Shown here: piece by piece, positions 1 through 6,611 of the stretch
How positions within the stretch are numbered: position 1 is the stretch's first letter
Layout of the letters: every line of letters begins with the position of its first letter
NCBI GenBank assembly: GCA_002730675.1
Contig: PCAV01000137.1
Span: 1 to 18,144 of the forward strand
DNA from: Rhodospirillaceae bacterium
GTDB taxonomy: Bacteria > Pseudomonadota > Alphaproteobacteria > Thalassobaculales > Thalassobaculaceae
Reading direction: 5' to 3'
DNA: 18,144 nucleotides
Notes under the pieces: generated by a model
What the model saw: the letters and a program-made list of their open reading frames with translations, nothing else
Databases searched by the model: none
Told to the model about the DNA's origin: nothing
Position numbers and translations under genes: made by a program

Positions 1-453
1 AAATTAGAAGATCAGTCCTCGCTGCCCCTTAGGAAGAACGTTTCTGAGGAGATAGCGAGGCAATTGGATGTTCCGGTTCGTGATGTTGATTACATGAGCG
101 GGCGATTAGAAAAAAGTGACCAATCGCTGAATGCGGTAGCCTTCGATGAAAGCGGTGTCGAGCTACAAGATTTATTGGCCGACGACCGACCAAACCCTGA
201 AGTGATTTTAAGTGGCAACGCTGATGCAAAGATAAGGGCTGATATCATTGCCCGCGCTATGGCCGAACTCAGCCCGAGGGAATATACAATCATCAAACGC
301 AGAAGATTAAGCGATGAAAAGGTGACGCTTGAGTCCCTAGGTCAAGAATTCGGTGTCAGTAAAGAGCGTGTAAGACAACTGGAGGCGCGTGCCCTAGGCA
401 GCATTAAAGATGCGATTTCTTCCATCGTAGATCGGCCGTCAGACCTGTATTAA
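1..453 (+). CDS. rpoH: RNA polymerase sigma-32 (heat-shock) factor RpoH, C-terminal part
   Basis: Partial gene; the reading frame is open from base 1, so the start lies outside the window and 150 residues are visible. RpoH directs RNA polymerase to heat-shock promoters. The visible part covers sigma region 3 (an EIARQLDVPVRDVDYM segment) and region 4. Region 4 has the helix-turn-helix at about residues 109-137, including LGQEFGVSKERVRQLEARA, which reads the -35 element. The segment SGRLEKSDQSLNAV followed by an acidic stretch is typical of RpoH rather than RpoD, whose region 4 is otherwise similar. The protein ends in a TAA stop. It is the only + strand gene here and converges on cysE. A paralogous group 2/3 sigma factor is possible, but the RpoH pattern is strong. 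Confidence 0.93.
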   Translation, partial: KLEDQSSLPLRKNVSEEIARQLDVPVRDVDYMSGRLEKSDQSLNAVAFDESGVELQDLLADDRPNPEVILSGNADAKIRADIIARAMAELSPREYTIIKRRRLSDEKVTLESLGQEFGVSKERVRQLEARALGSIKDAISSIVDRPSDLY

Positions 454-464
454 ATAGATAGCGT

Positions 465-485
465 AGTTATCGATTATTTATAACT
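465..485 (+). repeat. Small AT-rich hairpin just after rpoH
   Basis: AGTTAT (465-470) and ATAACT (480-485) form a 6-bp stem with a 9-nt loop, 11 bases after the rpoH stop codon. No T-run follows on either strand, so it is not a convincing intrinsic terminator. It could cap the rpoH mRNA 3' end, but it could equally be chance in AT-rich sequence. Confidence 0.25.
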
Positions 486-509
486 GAATAGCGACGTATC
501 CAACAAATT

Positions 510-666
510 TAATGCAACGACAGCCCTTCTTTAGAAGCCGGCTTTCTGCGATTTTTATAAAAACGCGCCACTCTATGCACATGAATGTGACTTTTGGGCA
601 AACGGCCCGCTAAGAGGCCAAAGGATACTTAAAACGCTGGACGCTAACATTTTTATCGTTGCATTA
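510..666. repeat. 157-bp segment bounded by a perfect 11-bp inverted repeat in the rpoH-cysE spacer
   Basis: TAATGCAACGA at 510-520 is exactly reverse-complementary to TCGTTGCATTA at 656-666. The repeat does not extend on either side. The interior holds smaller hairpins (CACA/TGTG near 579-590; GCG-TTTT/AAAA-CGC at 548-566) and no credible reading frame. I see no clear target-site duplication flanking the ends. The segment occupies most of the 266-bp convergent spacer between rpoH and cysE. It could be a miniature transposable-element relic, a long-range stem in an RNA, or a pair of protein-binding sites. I cannot decide between these from sequence alone. Confidence 0.5.
532..556 (+). terminator. 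Weak candidate intrinsic terminator downstream of rpoH
   Basis: AGAAG and CTTTCT can pair around a CCGG loop (one bulged T). Three bases later comes a run of five T. The stem is short, so termination efficiency would be modest. It lies about 80 bases after the rpoH stop in the direction of rpoH transcription, the right place for an end signal. Low certainty. Confidence 0.3.
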
Positions 667-719
667 CGAGCAAATAACCTTCGTCACTATATCGCAACTT
701 GGTTCAAGCACTAGTTTTC

Positions 720-1523
720 TCAAAATTTCTGTTCCATCGTAATAGCCGGCAATTCGCTCCCTGCCTCCCCTAATTCCCTAGCAGGTATACCTGCTACGGA
801 AGTATTATCCGGCACATCTTTCAATACAACACTGCCAGCACCAATTCTGCACGATTTACCAACAGTAATATTGCCGAGGATAGACGCCCCCGCACCAATC
901 ATAGTTCCTGAACCAATCTTTGGATGACGATCGCCTGGTTCTTTACCGGTTCCTCCTAACGTCACCCCATGTAATAGCGAAACATCGTTTCCCAGCACTG
1001 CTGTTTCACCAATCACCACACCTGTTGCATGATCCACCATTATCCCATGACCTATTGTTGCAGCCGGATGAATATCTACCTGAAAAACCTTTGATATCCT
1101 GCCTTGTATGAATTCCGCCAGCACCCTTCTTTCCGCTCTCCACAGCCAATTAGCTAGGCGATACCCTTGAATAGCCTGGAATCCTTTATAGAACAAAAAT
1201 GGTTTAAGGTAACTATGGCATGCGGGATCCCGTTCAATCGTGGCGCAAAGATCTGCGGTTGCCGCTTTCTCTAGCAGTGGATCACTGTTGAAAGCATCAT
1301 CAGCTGCCTTTTTTATTGGTATATTATCACCATGACTTGTACTCAGCTCTGATGAAATTACGGTAATTAGTGCTGATTTAAAAGATTTTTGCCGGAGTAT
1401 ATTTTTTTCGAATAACCTATCTAATGTTGGCTCAGCGGCTGACCATTGCTTTGCTTCTTTACAAAGCGATAACCATATGTCCTCGCTGCTACTAAGACGA
1501 ACATCTGATTTAGAATTTAACAT
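720..1523 (-). CDS. cysE: Serine O-acetyltransferase CysE
   Basis: Transfers the acetyl group of acetyl-CoA to L-serine, giving O-acetylserine, the first step of cysteine synthesis in the cytoplasm. The N-terminal alpha-helical SATase domain (to about residue 145) is followed by left-handed beta-helix hexapeptide repeats. DHATG at 164-168 holds the catalytic Asp/His pair and GDRHPKIG near 198-205 the second conserved His. I chose the ATG at 1523 (267 aa). A TTG at 1553 would add ten residues and overlap cysK by 13 bp, but it has no ribosome-binding site and the family similarity begins later. The gene lies 17 bp after cysK and is surely co-transcribed with it. Oddity: the protein ends ITMEQKF, lacking the 10-15 residue C-terminal tail ending in Ile that in enteric CysE inserts into the CysK active site. 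Confidence 0.93.
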   Translation of the reverse strand: MLNSKSDVRLSSSEDIWLSLCKEAKQWSAAEPTLDRLFEKNILRQKSFKSALITVISSELSTSHGDNIPIKKAADDAFNSDPLLEKAATADLCATIERDPACHSYLKPFLFYKGFQAIQGYRLANWLWRAERRVLAEFIQGRISKVFQVDIHPAATIGHGIMVDHATGVVIGETAVLGNDVSLLHGVTLGGTGKEPGDRHPKIGSGTMIGAGASILGNITVGKSCRIGAGSVVLKDVPDNTSVAGIPARELGEAGSELPAITMEQKF

Positions 1524-1540
1524 TTGTGATGCATCTCGGT

Positions 1541-2542
1541 TTAACTCAGCCAACTAGGAGCAGGCAGATCTTTTTCTCTTAAAAATTCGGGATTATAAAT
1601 CTTGCTTTGATACCGATGTCCATAATCACAAAGGATCGTTACTATTGTATGCCCAGGCCCCATTCTTTTAGCCATCTCTATGGCACCTGCTATGTTTATA
1701 CCGGTAGAGCCCCCCATGCAAAGCCCTTCATTTTGGAAAAGATCAAAAATTAATGGAAGAGCATCTCTATCTGAGATCTGGAAACAATGATCTATTACTG
1801 CCAACTCTAAATTTTTGGTAATGCGTCCTTGTCCTATCCCCTCAGATATTGAGCTACCATTGGAAAATAATTTTCCCTTAGTATAATAATTGAAAAGCGA
1901 TGAACCTTCGGGGTCAGCAAGTCCAATCTGGATTTTTTTGTTGCATTCTTTAAGGTATTTGCTGATGCCGCTGAGTGTTCCACCCGAACCAACTGCACAA
2001 ATAAAGCCATCAATCTTTCCACTTGTTTGCTCCCAAATCTCGGGGCCAGTGGTTTCATAGTGCGCCATAGCATTTGAAACATTATCGAACTGATTTGCCC
2101 ATATAATACTTTTTCCGTCTGAACTTGAAAGTTCTTTTGCTAACCTCTCAGAGCATTTTACGTAGTTATCTGGATCTTTGTATGGAACTGCGGGTACCAG
2201 TCGTAAATCAGCACCACATAAACGAAGCATATCTTTCTTCTCTTGACTCTGGGTTTCTGGCATTACAATGATTGATTCGTACCCAAGAACCTTTGCTAGA
2301 AGCGTTAAACCTATGCCGGTGTTTCCAGCGGTCCCCTCCACAATCGTACCGCCAGGCTTTAAAAAACCCCTTTTCTCAGCATCCCTAATTATTCCTAATG
2401 CAGCCCTATCCTTTACCGATCCACCAGGATTAAGAAACTCTGCCTTTCCTAATATAGTGCAACCCGTCTTCTCCGATGCCTCGTTTAGACGAATAAGTGG
2501 TGTATTTCCGATACAGTCTATAAAGCTATTCTTAACTGACAT
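1541..2542 (-). CDS. cysK: Cysteine synthase A (O-acetylserine sulfhydrylase), PLP-dependent
   Basis: Condenses O-acetylserine with sulfide to give cysteine and acetate, using pyridoxal phosphate. It is a fold-type II PLP enzyme. The Schiff-base Lys is in GGSVKDRA (Lys44 from this start), the substrate loop in EGTAGNTGIGL (about 72-82), and the phosphate-binding loop in GSGGTLSG. The form with TAGNTGIG rather than TSGNTGIG is one I associate with the alphaproteobacterial cysteine synthase A subgroup. I chose ATG 2542 because MSVKNSFIDCIGNTPLIRL lines up with the usual family start and GGA lies 7 bases upstream. In-frame ATGs at 2554 and 2563 (340 aa) lack a ribosome-binding site. It is first of a two-gene operon with cysE. 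A cystathionine beta-synthase activity is a remote alternative, since no CBS or heme domain is present. Confidence 0.92.
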   Translation of the reverse strand: MSVKNSFIDCIGNTPLIRLNEASEKTGCTILGKAEFLNPGGSVKDRAALGIIRDAEKRGFLKPGGTIVEGTAGNTGIGLTLLAKVLGYESIIVMPETQSQEKKDMLRLCGADLRLVPAVPYKDPDNYVKCSERLAKELSSSDGKSIIWANQFDNVSNAMAHYETTGPEIWEQTSGKIDGFICAVGSGGTLSGISKYLKECNKKIQIGLADPEGSSLFNYYTKGKLFSNGSSISEGIGQGRITKNLELAVIDHCFQISDRDALPLIFDLFQNEGLCMGGSTGINIAGAIEMAKRMGPGHTIVTILCDYGHRYQSKIYNPEFLREKDLPAPSWLS

Positions 2543-2602
2543 AACGTCGTCCATGCTAAACATTATTATTCATCACTAGATAAACTCAAAAACAACTTGA
2601 GC

Positions 2603-2637
2603 AAAACAAAAAGTCTCCAAGCTCAGGGTTTGGAAAC
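2603..2637 (-). terminator. Strong intrinsic terminator or cysK leader attenuator
   Basis: On the minus strand GTTTCCAA (2637-2630) pairs with TTGGAGAC (2620-2613) as an 8-bp stem with one G-U pair and a 9-nt loop. It is followed at once by TTTTT-G-TTTT (2612-2603). It sits 136 bp after the amidase stop and 60 bp before the chosen cysK start. It may end the hyuA-hyuB-GST-amidase operon. However, a good promoter candidate lies upstream of it (2662-2691), which would place the hairpin inside the cysK leader. The loop also contains TGAGC, which can pair with GCTCA at 2602-2598 just downstream, giving a possible competing fold. Confidence 0.7.
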
Positions 2638-2661
2638 AGATTTAGAAATTTATTGCTTTAT

Positions 2662-2691
2662 ATTATATTTTTAAGAAAAATATTTTTACAA
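2662..2691 (-). promoter_or_regulatory. Candidate sigma-70 promoter for cysK-cysE
   Basis: On the minus strand TTGTAA (2691-2686), an 18-base spacer and a perfect TATAAT (2667-2662) form a housekeeping-type promoter. Transcription would begin near 2655, giving a leader of roughly 110 bases to the chosen cysK ATG that contains the terminator-like hairpin at 2603-2637. The region is very AT-rich, so a chance match is possible. Confidence 0.45.
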
Positions 2692-2773
2692 GAAAAGCTC
2701 TACGGCCTTAAGAACTACAAAATGTGCATCCAATTTTTTTACTAAAAACCGAAAAAAGTTGAATAGGGGCGAA

Positions 2774-4168
2774 TTAATCGAGGGGTATCGTAACTTTATA
2801 CATTCCGGTATTTTCAAAGACCTTAGCGGCGCGTAGCACCCCGACGTCGTCATAAGGCCGACCAACAATCTGAAGACCTACTGGAAGCCCTATAGATGTT
2901 CTCCCGCATGGTACTGATGAGCTGGGTTGCTGTGTTAAATTGAAGACAAATGTATTACACCAAGGGCCAAAGATATCTCCGCCATCTAAACCAGGATTCT
3001 CGGCCTTGTATGGCGGTATGGGTACTGTGGGCAGCATAAGCAAATCAAAATCTTTAATTGCTTCAAACATCCTTGACCGGAGCTCTTGGGTTCCAAGGTA
3101 GTCCTTATAGTGGTCAACACCATTATAATCTTTTGCCTTCTGGGCCCATGCGTTAATAACTTCGCCAGTTGCCTGCACTTCAGGCGGCAAAAGAGCTAAC
3201 TCAGCTAGCGTGCGCGTCCTATAGAAGTTTTCACCTTTCGCTATATCCTCTTTGGAAAAGGGTGCTTTAATTTCAACAATTTGATTACCCATCTTCTTAA
3301 ATAAGTTTATCGCCTCAGAACATAGTTGTATCACCTCATTATCTGGTTTCGGTCCGAAACCTATATCAGGCATGAAGCCAATTTTCAGCCCTTTCACCTT
3401 ACCCTTGATCGCCTCCATGTAGTCTACTTCATGATAAGGCAATGCTGTTGGGTCTCTACTATCTGGAGCTGAAATCACGTTAAGCAGAAGCGCCACATCT
3501 TCTACACTACGTGCTATTGGTCCAGCACAGACCGCAGGGCTAGTCTGAGGATAAAACGGTACTCTTCCAAAGCTTGGTTTATGACCATATAGACCGCAAA
3601 AAGATGCTGGGTTTCTAATCGAGCCAACGATGTCTGTTCCCACTACGACAGGGCACATTCCAGAGGCCACTGCAGCAGCCGAACCGGAGCTAGAACCGCC
3701 TGAGTTAAAATTTAGGTCCCAAGGGTTTCTCGTTGGACCAAACTTAGAACTGTAACCGGATGCGAGCATACCGTAATCGCACATTGTCGTTTTCCCCAGA
3801 ATAATCGCACCACTATCAGTCATTCTATCTACGACCGGCGCATTTGAGGTTGGGATGTTAGAATTTGCATTATTTGCTAAAGAACCTCTATAGATGGGTA
3901 TACTAGACAAGTATAGCCCATCCTTAATTGCTGTTGGAATGCCGTCCAATAATCCTAACGGTAAATTTTTTGACCAGCGCTCTTCACTTTTCTTTGCGCT
4001 TAATAATGCATTCTCCTCCATCAAAAGATGAAATGCATTCACCTTGGGATTAACAGTTTTGATGCGCTCCAGACAGGACTCTAATACCTCTAAAGGTGAA
4101 AGCGTTTTCTCTCTGTAAGCATTAACCAGCTGAACCGCACTTAATGACCATAGATTACTTTCATTCAT
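2774..4168 (-). CDS. Amidase-signature family amidohydrolase
   Basis: A 464-residue cytoplasmic hydrolase of the amidase-signature family (relatives include AtzF/allophanate hydrolase, GatA and aryl amidases), which cleaves C-N amide bonds. The Ser-cisSer-Lys triad can be placed as Lys82 (AIKDG), cis-Ser159 (GGSSSGSAA, 157-165) and nucleophile Ser183 (GTDIVGSIRNPASF). The usual Gly before GSI is Val181 here, a departure next to the active site. The C-terminal QQPSSSVPCG and GLPVGLQIVGRPYDD segments are normal family hallmarks. No signal peptide is seen. The ATG lies 4 bp after the GST stop, with AGGA 9 bases upstream, so it is the last gene of the hyu operon. It is not GatA-like in context (no gatB or gatC). 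Substrate unknown; given its neighbours, a carbamoyl or amide product of ring opening is a fair guess. Confidence 0.88.
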   Translation of the reverse strand: MNESNLWSLSAVQLVNAYREKTLSPLEVLESCLERIKTVNPKVNAFHLLMEENALLSAKKSEERWSKNLPLGLLDGIPTAIKDGLYLSSIPIYRGSLANNANSNIPTSNAPVVDRMTDSGAIILGKTTMCDYGMLASGYSSKFGPTRNPWDLNFNSGGSSSGSAAAVASGMCPVVVGTDIVGSIRNPASFCGLYGHKPSFGRVPFYPQTSPAVCAGPIARSVEDVALLLNVISAPDSRDPTALPYHEVDYMEAIKGKVKGLKIGFMPDIGFGPKPDNEVIQLCSEAINLFKKMGNQIVEIKAPFSKEDIAKGENFYRTRTLAELALLPPEVQATGEVINAWAQKAKDYNGVDHYKDYLGTQELRSRMFEAIKDFDLLMLPTVPIPPYKAENPGLDGGDIFGPWCNTFVFNLTQQPSSSVPCGRTSIGLPVGLQIVGRPYDDVGVLRAAKVFENTGMYKVTIPLD

Positions 4169-4172
4169 CCCT

Positions 4173-4796
4173 CTATTTTCCTATCGTATCACTCAACGTG
4201 ATAGAGCGTTCTCTAGTTGGAGTAGTAAGTTCCATAGATTTTCGACGAGAAACTTTCTCAAACCATTCTTCCAGTGTTGGCGCACTTTTTCGCCACTCTG
4301 TGGAGAACCGGAAGTCCACGTAAGACAGTGCCACCGCAGTAGTTATCTCCTCACCGTTAAGGCAATCAGCTATTGTTTTTTCACGTTTTTTTTCCATTGT
4401 TTTTATGCCCCGCATAACTCTTGCTTCTAGATGGGTAACATACGTTTTGCTTTGCTGACCTTCTGGTCGGCGCAACTCCATTGTCCGTAGCAGTGTACTT
4501 TCAATAATACCGTTAGCTAGATGGATCGCCGTTTTGCACTCAAATTTATTTAAATCTGGTATCAATGGGCTTCTCTCATGCAACGTATCCAGATACTCTA
4601 ATATAACGTCACTATCGAAGTAGTACTGCCCACTTTGGATAAAAAGTGCTGGTATTTGATTCAAGGGATTAATATCTAGAAAATCTCCCGGTTCAGATAA
4701 TTTAATAAAACGTTCCTCGAGAGGTATATCGCGCTCCAAAGCCGCTATTATGCACTTACGGCCAAATGGAGTTGTGGCATCAGTGTATAAAATCAT
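4173..4796 (-). CDS. Glutathione S-transferase family protein
   Basis: A 207-residue protein with an N-terminal thioredoxin-fold GST domain: TTPFGRK (8-14) at the active-site turn, the cis-proline in NQIPALF (Pro49) and the glutathione gamma-glutamyl-binding DSD (61-63). An all-helical C-terminal domain follows, close to YibF-type bacterial GSTs. The start at 4796 is preferred because MILYTDATTPFGRK matches the family start and GGA lies 8 bases upstream. The ATG at 4817 adds seven residues but has only an A/T-rich run before it. The gene sits between hyuB and the amidase, 4 bp from the latter. Its real reaction is unknown: it could transfer glutathione, remove it, or isomerise a substrate in the same pathway. 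The Thr at the usual Ser/Cys position gives no firm class. Confidence 0.82.
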   Translation of the reverse strand: MILYTDATTPFGRKCIIAALERDIPLEERFIKLSEPGDFLDINPLNQIPALFIQSGQYYFDSDVILEYLDTLHERSPLIPDLNKFECKTAIHLANGIIESTLLRTMELRRPEGQQSKTYVTHLEARVMRGIKTMEKKREKTIADCLNGEEITTAVALSYVDFRFSTEWRKSAPTLEEWFEKVSRRKSMELTTPTRERSITLSDTIGK

Positions 4797-4834
4797 CTTG
4801 TCATTCCATTTCAGCATTTTTTTTAAGATTTAAG

Positions 4835-4852
4835 AATTTTACCGATAAAATT
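4835..4852. repeat. Perfect AT hairpin between hyuB and the GST gene
   Basis: AATTTTA (4835-4841) and TAAAATT (4846-4852) form a 7-bp stem with a 4-base loop, filling half of the hyuB-GST spacer. The stem is all A-T. The minus strand has no immediate T-run after it, so it is more plausibly an mRNA processing or stability element between cistrons than a terminator. Chance is possible in AT-rich DNA. Confidence 0.35.
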
Positions 4853-4856
4853 TATT

Positions 4857-6590
4857 TTAAACGGCAAGTTGAGTACGTAATTTTTTAGTGGCACTAGAAT
4901 CTACCATGAATTCCTCAGCATTTTTTATTATGACAACGCCATAATCCTTTTTTGCACCGGCAATCGTCACTTTCTCCTCAATCACATCTTTTAAGACCAA
5001 CTCTGGTTTTCTTTTCAGGGGATCTCCATACCCTCCACCACCAGCCATAATATGTCTAAAAACATCTCCTCGGTTGAGTACTTCCACTTCAGTCATCAGC
5101 ACCGGTAAAACTCTCGGTTTGTTGTCCGGGTTCAAAATATTTATTGAAGGTTTCCCATTCTTTCCATCGAAAAGCCCATGTGGTGGAAAATCTCTCTTAT
5201 CAGATCTCACATTTAATAGTGCACTATCATGCAATGACTCGTATTCTCGCATCAATGCTAGACCACCTCGATATTGACCTGCGCCGCCAGTATCGGGAAC
5301 TAAGCCATACTGTTTTATCCGAATTGGATAATCTTGTTCTATCATTTCGACTGAAACGTTCGATTGGTTTGCCCCCATATGTGGCACACCTTCTTGCCCA
5401 TCATGTTTACTCGTACCTCCCCACGTCCCCATAAACGTTTCGCAAAAGACGTACGCCTTACCATTCAGATAACCTGAAATTGTTGGCAGCGTAGAACCCC
5501 CTGTAGTATCTGCTGTAACGTTGTCCGGTACCGCACTCGACAAGGCTCCAAACAAGCAATCTATCATCCTATACCCTGTAATTCCCCTCGCTCCGCAAGG
5601 CGCAGGAAATTTTGGATTAAGTAATGACCCTAAGGGGGCTTTAACCGTTATTGGCCGAGAAAAACCCTCACAGTTTGGAATATCCGCATCAAGGATTGAC
5701 CTTAAAGCTGCATAAGCGCAAGATTTGGTAAAAGGGAAAGATGGATTTATACCCCCAGGCACTTGCTTGGAGGTTCCTTCCCAATCGACAACAACTGTCT
5801 CATCTTCTACAATGACTTTTACGTTTAAAACGACGGGTTGGGGGTTTTCTCCTAGCCCATCTATATGGTCCGTAAAACAGTAAATGCCGTTTGGAACTTT
5901 ACGGATCTCTGACTTTGTGAGTTCTTCTGCATAATCCTGTAAATGGTCTGCATATTGCAAAACTGTCTCAACACCATACCGATCAAAGAGGTCACCTAAT
6001 TCCTTTTCGCAACTTTTACATGCCGCTATCTGAGCTTGCAGGTCACCCAGCACTTTTTCTGGCGTTCGAACATTCAACGTGATTACGTCCCAAAGAGCTT
6101 TATTTGGAACGCCTTTTTCTAGAAATTTTACCACAGGCAATCTGAGACCTTCTTGAAATATCTCATGGGCGCCTAACGCATTACTTCCCGCCACAATTCC
6201 ACCCACATCCGAATGATGAGCAAGTGCAGTTGCCCACGCCACTATTCGTGAATTTCGAAAGACTGGACTGGTAATGTAGATGTCCGGCAAATGCTGGCCA
6301 GCAGCAGCAAATGGATCATTAAAAATGAATACATCGTCTTGAAATATTTTATCTTCAAAACTTTTTATGACGTTTTTCAAAGCGTCCTGGAAGCAGCCCA
6401 GGTGCATGGGAGTGCACACACCCTGCGCAATGGTCTGTCCTGTTGCATCACTAAGCGCTGTCGAAAAATCTAGCGAGTCCCGAACTATTCCAGAATGCGA
6501 GGTACGCATTAGTGTCAGCGCCATGTTATCGGCTATTGCATCGAAAGCATACTTAATAACTTCTCTCAAAAATGGATCAAATTTAGGCAA
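4857..6590 (-). CDS. hyuB: Hydantoinase B / oxoprolinase family protein (HyuB)
   Basis: A 577-residue HyuB-family subunit, partner of HyuA in ATP-dependent N-methylhydantoin amidohydrolases, 5-oxoprolinases and acetone/acetophenone carboxylases. Family blocks appear in order: SHSGIVRDSLDFSTAL (31-46), FNDPF (90-94), GQHLPD (98-103), AHHSDVGG (124-131), EIFQEGLR (143-150), and near the C-terminus AGGGGYGDP (516-524). The start is a TTG at 6590. An in-frame TAG lies two codons upstream, so no earlier start is possible, and PKFDP is the usual family beginning; a GGTG lies about 6 bases before it. The gene begins 21 bp after hyuA. Sequence alone does not separate hydantoinase, oxoprolinase and carboxylase activity. 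The lack of a third small subunit gene of the acetone carboxylase type argues against a carboxylase. Confidence 0.92.
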   Translation of the reverse strand: MPKFDPFLREVIKYAFDAIADNMALTLMRTSHSGIVRDSLDFSTALSDATGQTIAQGVCTPMHLGCFQDALKNVIKSFEDKIFQDDVFIFNDPFAAAGQHLPDIYITSPVFRNSRIVAWATALAHHSDVGGIVAGSNALGAHEIFQEGLRLPVVKFLEKGVPNKALWDVITLNVRTPEKVLGDLQAQIAACKSCEKELGDLFDRYGVETVLQYADHLQDYAEELTKSEIRKVPNGIYCFTDHIDGLGENPQPVVLNVKVIVEDETVVVDWEGTSKQVPGGINPSFPFTKSCAYAALRSILDADIPNCEGFSRPITVKAPLGSLLNPKFPAPCGARGITGYRMIDCLFGALSSAVPDNVTADTTGGSTLPTISGYLNGKAYVFCETFMGTWGGTSKHDGQEGVPHMGANQSNVSVEMIEQDYPIRIKQYGLVPDTGGAGQYRGGLALMREYESLHDSALLNVRSDKRDFPPHGLFDGKNGKPSINILNPDNKPRVLPVLMTEVEVLNRGDVFRHIMAGGGGYGDPLKRKPELVLKDVIEEKVTIAGAKKDYGVVIIKNAEEFMVDSSATKKLRTQLAV

Positions 6591-6611
6591 AGACTACACC
6601 AATCAATATTT

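Noticed and set aside
576..614. 12-codon reading frame (MHMNVTFG...) in the rpoH-cysE spacer
   Set aside because: Too short, no ribosome-binding site, and no similarity I recognise.
2686..2868. 60-residue minus-strand frame at the amidase end
   Set aside because: Mostly overlaps the amidase 3' end in another frame, no recognisable domain and no ribosome-binding site.
4818..4856. AT hairpin after hyuB as an intrinsic terminator
   Set aside because: The stem is all A-T and lacks an immediate T-run on the minus strand; listed only as a hairpin.
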